Assembly (NCBI RefSeq): GCF_963576675.1
Contig: NC_088915.1
Span: 42,561,501 to 42,625,500, forward strand
Direction of reading: 5' to 3'
DNA from: Euphorbia lathyris
Lineage: Eukaryota > Streptophyta > Magnoliopsida > Malpighiales > Euphorbiaceae
Length of the DNA stretch: 64,000 nt
In this document: piece by piece, positions 55,849 through 64,000 of the stretch
How the letters are laid out: each line of letters opens with the position of its first letter
How positions within the stretch are numbered: the first letter of the stretch is position 1
Made by a program: the position numbers and the translations under genes
The notes under the pieces: generated by a model
What the model was told of the DNA's origin: nothing
What the model saw: the letters and a program-made list of their open reading frames with translations, nothing else
Database searches by the model: none

Positions 55849-56420
55849 TAACTTAACTTTTGCCTAAATCACCATTTATGGGTTTTCGACTTAGCAAGCT
55901 TTTGTCTTTTTTTACTTTTCAGACTTGGCTCTAAAAGAAGTTTGGTGGTGTCATTGAACCACCACTACTTCCCTGGAAGAAGTATAGCCCATGAAACTTC
56001 CTATCTCAAGGCTTGGCGTTGAAGACCTTCAGAGATTTGAGAATTGATGATTTTTATGCCCGATTTAGAACTGTTGATGTTGAGCAGATCCAATGGACGT
56101 GTCCTTGGTAGAGAATCAGCCATGTGGCGATGTAGATGCATGCCGATTGTATTTAACTTTGTGGGTTGTATTTGACATGTTTTTATTCTTTGACTCGGCT
56201 ATATAGACAGTTTGGACTGCTCCAGGATATACCGTCATATGTGACACGATTCAGCTATGGACAGATATCTGAGAGATATGTTGCACACCTGATCGCAAAA
56301 TGGAATGCCATCAAGCCTATTAAAGTGAACACCGAGGAGATTAATTGTGCTCCTACAACTAAGAGATACATGGATTGGATCCTAATGCTAAAGGTAGAGA
56401 CAAAAACAGAGGCTCATTAG
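55849..56420 (+). pseudogene. PMD gene relic, 3' part
   Basis: It continues the gene cut at 28063. An intron end (TTTTTACTTTTCAG, about 55907-55920) is followed by broken coding ('FGGVIEPPLLPWKK', 'LKTFRDLRIDDFYARFRTVD'). An open 84-codon tail then reads 'LYRQFGLLQDIPSYVTRFSY' and 'RYVAHLIAKWNAIKPIKVNT', ending at 56420. 'RQFGLLQ.IP' is the usual C-terminal word of plant mobile domains. It is antisense to the host element's integrase, whose last codons are 480 bp to the right. Confidence 0.65.
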
Positions 56421-56903
56421 AGGAATACTCAAGGTATGCTTCAAGGAGCATAGAGTTCTAGCTTGCCTGCTTTCTTTTGACGAGATTTACAAGAATAGAA
56501 ACATACAATTATTTTGTCAATGCACATCTTTTATTAATGTGAAGTCTTATTCATGTGTCATTATAATGATAGGGTAAAATGAATGCATTAAAATCCTAAG
56601 CAAAACAATTCAACAAGCAAACTCATATCCATTTGAAAATGATCTCAGTACAGAGGTTTATTTATATATTGAAAGACAACCCTATATTCTGTTATCGATT
56701 AGCCCTTTTGGGTTTTCTAACTGAACATTTCTCTCAATGCCTTACTGTTGCTTAGTTCGTCCTTTTAGATTTTCAAACTAACACGCAACTCAACATTTAT
56801 TGGCCATTTATTTTCATTTGACTGCCCTTAACAGGTTTTCACCCTAACATGCCCCTTTTTGTTTTTTTTAATTTGAACATGTGAAGCTTCTATGTTGGGA
56901 GGG
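56421..56903. other. Non-coding spacer of the host element
   Basis: The region between the PMD relic (+) and the end of the host integrase (-). AT-rich, with no ORF or clear repeat. Confidence 0.45.
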
Positions 56904-57108
56904 TCAGATGTAATAGAACTTCAGACGATCTTGGTTGATCGAATCAGAGAATTCATTTCCATCCATATCCATAATTCTAATAGCTCCTTTTGATAGTACC
57001 CATTTGACGGCGTAAGGTCCTTCCCATCCAGGTTTCAACTTCCCAAGAATATCAGTATGAGCTTGCTTCAACTGTTTCAGGACAAGGTCCACAGAATTCA
57101 ATGGAACT
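56904..57108 (-). pseudogene. Host Tat/Ogre-like element: integrase C-terminus
   Basis: The reverse strand encodes 'NSVDLVLKQLKQAHTDILGK', then 'LKPGWEGPYAVKWVLSKGAI' and 'NQDRLKFYYI' before a stop at 56904. This is the gypsy integrase C-terminal beta-barrel (GPY type). Its upstream part resumes at 58619 after the inserted solo LTR. Confidence 0.8.
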
Positions 57109-58623
57109 TGATAGGGACGTTTTATCCCTATCTTTTAGTGTGAATTACGGTTTATTCTTGAGCTAATAATAACTTTTAGTGAATAAAATGTGTACTTTTA
57201 TTTAATTTGAATCATTTTGATATAAATAAAGTAAATAAATAAATCAAGTAATCTCAAGTTCAATGATTGTATTTTACAGGCTTAAGAAACATGTGCAAGA
57301 TGCAAGAGACAAATAAAAAGCATAGAAATGATGCATCACCTGCCATGTGAATAGAAGAAAATACACTTCTAAAGCCCACTCGGTGTGTGGGAAGTCAACT
57401 CGGTGAGTAGGTGTGAAACGGACAAAAACGGCAGTCAAAACGGTGAATTTTCAGCATTTTTCAAGTCAACAGACTACCCACATACTGAGTGACTGTCCCA
57501 CTCGGCGTGTGGGATGGCCCACACGGTGTGTGGACCATCCACACAATGTGTGGGAAGTCCGGAGCAGCTCCGATTTTGTCTAATTTTGCTCGAATTGGGC
57601 CAGAAGCAAGTCGACTTGTCCAGTGATTGTCCCACTCGGAGTGGGTCCGAAATTCGGAATTTTAGTGTGTGAACGACCAAAAATAGATATAATTATGATT
57701 ATACCCTTGAGCTTGATTTGTGTATAAATAGGAGTGTTTGTCACTCAATTAGTGATTCGGTTTTTGTGTAATAAAATCCTTTCACCTTGAGAGCTTGTTG
57801 TAATTCTCCTGTTCCCCCGACGAAGTTATGTTCCACCCTCGTTTCCCAAGCTTGAGAGTTCCGCCTCCGAATCTGAAGCGACGACTTGAGTCCGATTAGC
57901 TAGTTCTAAGGGCTGATTCTTCTTCCCTTTTTCCTTGTTAACTAGTTTGTACTCTTCCTATGTGCTAGATTCGGTTATATTCCACATTTATGCTTTCCAT
58001 AGTAATAATATACGATTATGGTTTTCAGTTTCACTATACATATTAATGTTTATTCATTGCTTTGATTCTCATAATTGGTCATTGTGTAGGTTGATTACAA
58101 ACTCTGAAATCCATTAGGATTCATATAGATGTTGCTTTACTGGATTTGACAAGTCGAAAACCGTAGGAATTGACAAGCCACGAAACTTACGAGCCCTATT
58201 TTTTAAACCTAAGAATTAGAGCCACCTTAAGAAGGAACCACAACCTAAGTACTTCCCGGAGTTGGTCGGTTTGCAAATAATCGTCTTTGCAAGAGTAAAT
58301 TGTTACTCATATATATTATGAAATATTGTTTTTCATATGTTGTAACTTAACCCCACCCATGTCATCCCATAAGGGTTTGAAATACATAAAAACTCTCTCA
58401 CCTATAGTTTAGGAGTAGTTTATCATTGTTACCAAACCAACCTAAAGTATTCACCGCCTAGATAATGTATACAACCGAGTAGTTTGATACTTGTGGGTAT
58501 AAATCCCGCCTGGACTTAACTAGATTTATTACTTGATAACGATGGGGTACACTTATCCTTTAGTTGTATAGTTGGAGTAGTTATCACCTCAAGTTCATCG
58601 CTACACTTTCTCTCATTAGAACT
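57104..58623 (+). mobile_element. Solo LTR in the host integrase, TSD GAACT
   Basis: It spans 57109-58618 (1,510 bp), flanked by GAACT at 57104-57108 and 58619-58623. It begins TGATAGGGACG and ends CTCATTA, so the usual CA end reads TA. The integrase sequence on either side joins in frame if the insert and one GAACT are disregarded. A TATA box (TATAAATAGG, near 57723) and leader-like sequence suggest plus-strand orientation. A GC-richer patch (57370-57650) repeats 'cactcgg(c/t)gtgtggg' and its inverse. Confidence 0.8.
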
Positions 58624-59740
58624 CTCTAATAGTTGGCTCTCTTGTTATAAGCTCGATCCATGCGCTGTTGGTACATATGAAGCCTGTCTAAAGCTTGCAA
58701 CCTCTTCCCATCGATCAAGGTGAGTTGTTCATATCTGAGATGAACCTATTTTGAGTCCGAAAGGTCGGCCTCCATCAGCACATGAAGTGACTTAACTTCC
58801 ATTTTAACAGGTAAGAATGCATCCATGCTATATACCAAGGCATAGGGAGTATCCCAAGTTGGTGTTCTAATGCTCGTACAATAACCCTATAAAGCAAAAG
58901 GCAGCTTCTCAGCCTAATCATGGTAAGTAACTACAATTTTTTTGTAAAATATTCTTGATAGACTTGTTTGCTGCCTCTACAACACCATTAGTCTATGAAT
59001 GGTAAGGAGAAGATTTATGATGTTCAACCCCATGACGTTCAAGCAGATCTTTTGTTGCCCACTGAAACTTGACTCCATTATCAGAAATGATCCCATGAGG
59101 CATGCCATAATGAGCAAAAATATTCCTCTTGATGAACTTGGCCATAATTAAAGCGGTGATATTGGCGTATGATTCGGCCTCAATCTACTTTGAGAAATAA
59201 TCTACTGCAACAACGATGAAATGATGCCCATTTAATGTTTACGGACAAAGCTCACCTATTATATCTATCCCCCATGCTGCAAATGGCCAAGGAGAAACTA
59301 GACTTCGAAGCTTAAGCGGAGGGAGGTGAACGTGACCCGCATGGATCTGACATTTATGACATTTCCGCACCCACTCAATATAGTCTGTCTATATGGTTAG
59401 CCAGAAGAATCCATGTCGAAGAACCTTCTTAGATAGAGCAATTCCATTCATGTGTGGACCGTAATGACCCATGTGAATTTCTTGCATAACCTTCCTCGCA
59501 TTCGATTCATTCAAGCAGCGCAAGAGAAGATCGTCGGCTGATCGTCGTAACAACTGGCCATCTATGAGTTTGAATTGAGTTACCAGACATCGTATAATAT
59601 TCCTATTTGATTGCTTAGCGTTGTCAAGGTATTCCCCATTTTCAAGAAAGTTCGAAATATCAAAATACCATGGTTTTTCATCCACGGTAATTCCCATCAC
59701 TTCAGGAATTGAGAAACAAGGAACCGTAGAATGCCAACGA
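58619..59740 (-). pseudogene. Host element: integrase zinc region and core
   Basis: 59700-59389 holds the pre-integrase part and first zinc ligands ('RKVMQEIHMGHYGPHMNGIA', 'VLRHGFFWLTI'). Further down, in frame with stops, come 'CHKCQIHAGHVHLPP', 'WPFAAWGIDIIGELCP', 'GMPHGIISDNGVKFQWATKD' and 'TNGVVEAANKSIKNILQKNC'. The three acidic residues of the DDE core are visible (GID, SDNG, VVEAANK). It then reads 'RLHMYQQ'-like codons up to the inserted LTR. At least five stops occur. Confidence 0.8.
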
Positions 59741-61130
59741 TAATAGGATCCATAGGTGCTTTACTCAGACCTTCCCACGTAGATGATAATGTTGTTAAGG
59801 CAGCTGCCATCTGATTATCCTCTTTGGCTATATGTTTGAATTCACAGCTACCGAATATGGATTTCCGATCCTATAGAAATTCAGAATACGGCTTCAAACT
59901 CTCCTCATGGACTTTCCATGCCTTTAATGACCTTCTTTGTCAAATATTCAATATCGAACTCTGAAAGCAGAAGCAACCATCTAGAAAACTTATCGACTAA
60001 GGCTGGAGCTGAACATAAATACTTCATTGGATTGATCTTTTCTATCGCTTGAATGCGATAGGACTGGAAATAATGCCATAACTTCTTAGTTAGCCACACC
60101 ATTGTAGTGCAAGTCTTTTCCACTATCGTGTACCGAGTCTCGTAGTCGAGCAGCTTCTTGCTAAGATAGTAAACATCATGTTTTGACTTATCATCTTGCT
60201 CTTGGACTAACATTGCCCCAACTGATGTTTTTTCTACTTCTACATATAAGATTAAAGGCTTGTCCGACCTCGGAGGCTTCAACACAGGGAGGTTAATAAG
60301 ATACCTTTTTATCTTCTCAAAAGCCAATTGACAGTGCTTATTCCAGATGATTGATTGCTCTTTCTTCAATAGCTTGAAGATAGGCTCACACATAGTGGTA
60401 AGAGATGAAATGAATCTACTGACATATTGAAGCGAGCCCAAGACGAGCCCAAGAAAGACCGCACTTCTTTCTCTGTTTTTAGAGCAGCCATCTCGGTGAT
60501 AAATTTAATCTTATCTGGATTCATCTCAACACCCTTCTGGTTGATGATGTGACTGAGCATTTCCCATAAGTGACACCAAAGACGCACTTCTAAAGATTCA
60601 AACGAATATTTTACTTCTCAATGCGAGTTAAAAAAACAATCCAAGATAACAGGATGTTCTTCCCTAGTCATGGATTTGACAAACATATCATCAACATAAA
60701 CCTCGACTTCTTTGTGGATCATATCATGGAGAATTGCAGTTACTGCTCGTTGATAAGTAGCCCTAGAGTTCTTTAAACCGAAAGGCATAACTCGATAGCA
60801 ATACGTCCCCCATTCTGTAATAAAAGAAGTCTTCACAATGCCAATAACATTCATAAGGATCTGATTGTACCCAGAAAATACATCCATGAAAGAGTACATT
60901 GCGGCTATGGCTACACTATCAATTAAGAAATCGATGTGCGGTAACGGAAAATCATGCTTAGAAGATGCTTTGTTTAAGTCCCAGAAATCCACACATACAT
61001 GGACTCTTCCATCCTTCTTTGCTACATGAACGATGTTGGCAAGCCAGTCAGATTATTGTACAACCTCGATAAAATTAGTTGCAAACTATTTGGCAATTTC
61101 CTCTTTGACCATAAGAGCCCATTCAGGACG
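59741..61130 (-). pseudogene. Host element: reverse transcriptase and RNase H
   Basis: RT at 60992-60618 includes 'MDFWDLNKASSKHDFPLPHI', 'AMYSFMDVFSGYNQILMN', 'YRVMPFGLKNSRATYQRAVT' and Y-V-D-D ('VEVYVDDMFVKSMT'). A break at about 60617 changes frame to 60587-60366. RNase H follows at 60441-59905 ('GSLQYVSRFISSLTTMCEPI', 'ETRYTIVEKTCTTMVWLTKK', 'FSRWLLLLSEFDIEYLTKK'). The second, archaeal-type RNase H has lost most of its body: right after 'KKVIKGMESP' the next recognisable codons are its last third ('LKPYSEFL' stop, 'CEFKHIAKEDNQMAAALTTL'). The layout is that of the Tat/Ogre group. Confidence 0.85.
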
Positions 61131-62200
61131 AACCTATCTCAACTTCTGCTTAACTGCTATGATCTTTGGATCTGTTGGATTACGGTGCTCATCAATTTCC
61201 CTGTCAATTCTTGGTATGTCATCATAAGACCACGTGAAAGCTTTCACATGTTTCTTTAATGTTTTTTAGCGTCTCTACCCTTTCTTCGGAAGTTAGGTCA
61301 TTTGATATAGAAACATTTTCAGGGTCTTCCTGTGTACTAAGATTTATTTCAGTTAAGGATGAGTTATGAATGCTAAATATGCCACTAGGAGGATCTAATG
61401 CATATATGATACCAGAATCAGAGACATCACACAAATAAGCAAATTGAGAGTTCATTGTATTAAATTTAGTGAAAAAGATCATTGTCAAAGTTGAATACAT
61501 AAGAAATATTAACATTAAAGTCCTCCTCCATGATAGGAAGTATTTCCTCTTCTATCTTAGTCTCAATGTCACTTCGAGCAGCATGTCCTCGAGATCAATA
61601 GGGAGTTCTTTCATCTGATCCTCTGACAACTGTTGAACCTCAACTAGAGCTGTGGAAACCTCATGAATATGCTTCGTACCCTCAGCAAGATCTCTTTAAC
61701 CTTGTCAATAATCTTATCAGCGCTTCGCCCTTCACCAGATTTCTGCTTTTCATAAACAGCTGAACCCAAAGCATCACTCAACTTAACACGATGGTAAGAG
61801 ATGCCTTTATCAAAGTCTTCCTCAAGGACTACCTTCATCCTTTTTATAGCACGAGATACCTTCTCCTTGATTTATGGATCTACTTCCTCTTCATCTATAG
61901 GAACATGCTCATCTACTTTCAGAAAAAGAACATCTTCGCTTTTTGAGAAATCCACAGTATCATTGAAAATCTCAAAACTTGGAAGCTTCGTTCCATCAAT
62001 TACCATAGGCTCAGCTTCCCCCATATAGGCGCAGACTTCACCTTTCACAAATGGTAGGAATATCTTCTTTCCATTCTTATCCTTCAAATGCCTCTTCACA
62101 CTACCGGCCTTAAAGCCTAAACCATAACGGTGGCACTGACCAGTTTCGATATTGAAAGAAGTCACTCCTTATTGCTCTTTGCCAAGTCCTAAACCTGGAA
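61131..62200 (-). pseudogene. Host element: protease-RT linker
   Basis: Broken coding between protease and RT: 62165-61872 ('QCHRYGLGFKAGSVKRHLKD', 'KGEVCAYMGEAEPMVIDG'), 61838-61644 ('HRVKLSDALGSAVYEKQK') and 61515-61222 (acidic, ending 'ETCESFHVVL'). These are the usual long linker sequences of Tat/Ogre pol ('Y.LG..P'). Confidence 0.65.
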
Positions 62201-63010
62201 CAAAGTTCATTTTCAGCATAGCATTTGCTACTCCTATTGGCATGTGCTCATCATAAATGCCAACCAACTAGAAACTGCCATAAGACGGGAATCCTCCATC
62301 TACCATGGTGACAATACACATGTCATCAGCCACTATGACCTTAATCCCTTTGGCTAACGGGAACTTAATCTTCTGGTGAAAAGTGGATGGAACACCTCCT
62401 AGTTTGTGAAACCATGGACATCCCAGTAATAGTAAAAAGGTTACTAGAATGTCTAAAACAGTGAACTCCACTTTAGCTGTGATGGATCCTGTCTTCATAT
62501 CTTCCTCAAAGGTACCTATGACCCTTCGCTTGGAATCATCATAAGCTCGAATCACAGTGTGTGGCTCTTTCATTCTCTCTTATCGTAGACCCAAAGAACT
62601 GAGAATCTTCACAGGACATACATTATTTGTCGATCTATCTTCGACCATTACACAAGGAATGACCATATCTAGCATCTCAACCTTCACATAAAGAGTCTTG
62701 TTATGGTTTCTGCCCTCGACAGGTAAGTCTTTATCATAGAATGATATTTCTGCTGGTTTGGTGCACATTTGAGTGAACATGTAGCTAAAGACCTCGACGT
62801 GACAACTAGAGGAGCCTCCATTTTAGATAAAGCCTTCACTAAAGCACTTTTGTGCTTTAGATATTTCATCAATAGGTGCCAAACACTGGTTTGTGATGGA
62901 GTCTTCTTAAGCTGAGTTATAAGCATATCCTCCTTATCCTTCTCCTTTTTTGTTATCACTAGAGTAGCGACAAAAGCATGTGGAACATTCAAATCAACTG
63001 GTCTTCCTAT
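62201..63010 (-). pseudogene. Host element: aspartic protease
   Basis: The region with 'PCVMVEDRSTNNVCPVKIL' is where Tat/Ogre proteases have D-N-G-S-S; here the catalytic triplet reads D-R-S, so it is mutated. The C-terminal half follows at 62573-62268 ('VIRAYDDSKRRVIGTFEEDM', 'LLLGCPWFHKLGGVPSTFHQ', 'KIKFPLAKGIKVIV'). Upstream 62992-62684 holds the segment before the active site ('FVATLVITKKEKDKEDMLIT'). Several stops separate the pieces. Confidence 0.7.
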
Positions 63011-64000
63011 AGGAGGTGGGACAACATTGTAGGTCTGACCACTTCAGGTCATGTGATAAACCCTCTTCGGCTCATTCTCACCCTTGGAATCTGAAGAGAC
63101 GTAGCTCAAGTCAACTGGGCCTATTGACTACACTTTCCCAACTGATGGTGCCTGAATACTCGGATTTGCCTTTCTGGTTTGTTCAAAGACAAAGCTTTCA
63201 ATCACCCTTGAGGACACCATATGAACTCCCTTCACGAAATCATGAAGCGGGTTACCAGTGGTACTCGGCTTAGATGGTTCGACTAGCTTTCCATCATCAA
63301 TCAAGCATTGAATGTCTCGTTTAAGTATATTACAGTTGTTGGTATGATGACCCATAACTTGATGATAAAAGTAGAAGTTCCCCAAATTCGTACCTTGAGG
63401 TAGATTTGTATAAGGTTTGAGTGATTCAAGTAGATTCACCTTCTTTAACTCGGAGAATATAGTACTAAGAGGAGCTCCCTATCAACTGACACTCTGGTTG
63501 TTCACCGACTCCTTCTTATCAATGACAACTGCCACATTCAAAACTTTGACTGGAGTAGAAGTTTTGTTTTGAGGAACAATAGTCTTACCCAGATTGTTAA
63601 AGTGCGTAGGTGAATTAACCTGATTGTAAGTCCGACCTCGATACCCACCCGATCCGGTAGAGCGAGATCCTTCAAAATTTTCTACCCGAAGAGCCATTCG
63701 GTAAGCTTCATCATAGGATTCAAAATCACGATATTTCATGCATCTCGAAAAGTAGGAAGAGCACCTTTTAATAGTTTGATGATCATAACTTCCTTATCAA
63801 GCTTGCTCTTAAGAAGCAACTCTTTGTCTATCCACCTATTGAAGTAGTCTTCAAAAGGCTCATTATGCTTTTGTTTCACCATCTCTAAGTCACTCATTTT
63901 TACTTTTATCTAGGCACAGTACCCATAATGGTTAAGGAAAGCCTCGGTTAAGAGTTTCCAATCATTATAAACCTTCTTTGAGAGATTATTGTACCAAAGT
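63011..64000 (-). pseudogene. Host element: gag, 5' end outside the window
   Basis: At 64000-63745 the gag core reads 'LLTEAFLNHYGYCA', 'DLEMVKQKHNEPFEDYFNRW' and 'KLDKEVMIIKLLKGALPTFR'. At 63739-63482 come 'KYRDFESYDEAYRMALRVEN' and a G/R-rich part. At 63439-63128 come 'FYFHQVMGHHTNNCNILKRD', a C-terminal zinc-like motif of the Tat group, and 'IQCLIDDGKLVEPS'. Stops and a frame change break it. The rest of gag, the leader and the 5' LTR lie beyond 64000. Confidence 0.75.

Overview
The window is nuclear DNA of a flowering plant, very probably a eudicot. It is AT-rich, has intron-bearing genes with GT...AG splice sites, and is filled with plant-type LTR retrotransposons (Sire-like copia, Athila and Tat/Ogre Ty3-gypsy), MITEs and a FAR1/MULE-derived gene. 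No tRNA, rRNA or CRISPR array was seen.

Left part (1-18 kb). A minisatellite with a unit of about 16 bp fills 1371-5733 and is split by a 1,398-bp solo LTR with a perfect 5-bp target duplication. A decayed Tat-type gag follows on the minus strand (5740-7860). Two ordinary genes then converge: an intronless 502-residue plant protein of unknown function (8344-9852, +), and a complete ten-exon gene for the chloroplast starch-degradation protein LSF1 (17476-10243, -; 589 residues). Intron 8 of LSF1 is 3.4 kb and has collected repeats: a tandem array, a foldback element, a TRIM-like relic and a SINE-like scrap.

Middle (18-23 kb). A FAR1/MULE-transposase-like gene on the plus strand is dead (stops, a frameshift) and is cut by a 1,264-bp MITE with 10-bp target duplications. 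A second MITE with 9-bp duplications follows.

Right part (23-64 kb). This is one nest of retrotransposons, with every main boundary fixed by TG/CA ends and 5-bp duplications. The oldest host is a decayed Tat/Ogre-like element on the minus strand. Its gag-pol lies at 64000-56904, a probable 3' LTR begins near 23151, and a plant-mobile-domain (PMD) gene relic lies antisense beyond its integrase. An Athila element (28064-55843, TSD CGAGC) sits in an intron of that PMD gene. Inside the Athila are an inverted-LTR foldback element (30625-33742, TSD TAAAC) and a younger, nearly whole Tat element (42207-55192, TSD CCATT). The Tat element is itself broken in pol by a 2,960-bp solo LTR (46799-49758, TSD GGCCT). 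The host integrase is also broken by a 1,510-bp solo LTR (57109-58618, TSD GAACT).

The most unusual content is (i) antisense genes, one spliced Transposase_28-type and one PMD-type, in the same place downstream of pol in two different Tat elements; (ii) a nine-unit array of GC-rich hairpins with variable loops inside the 2,960-bp LTR; and (iii) a 1.16-kb-arm palindrome made of two LTR-like pieces.
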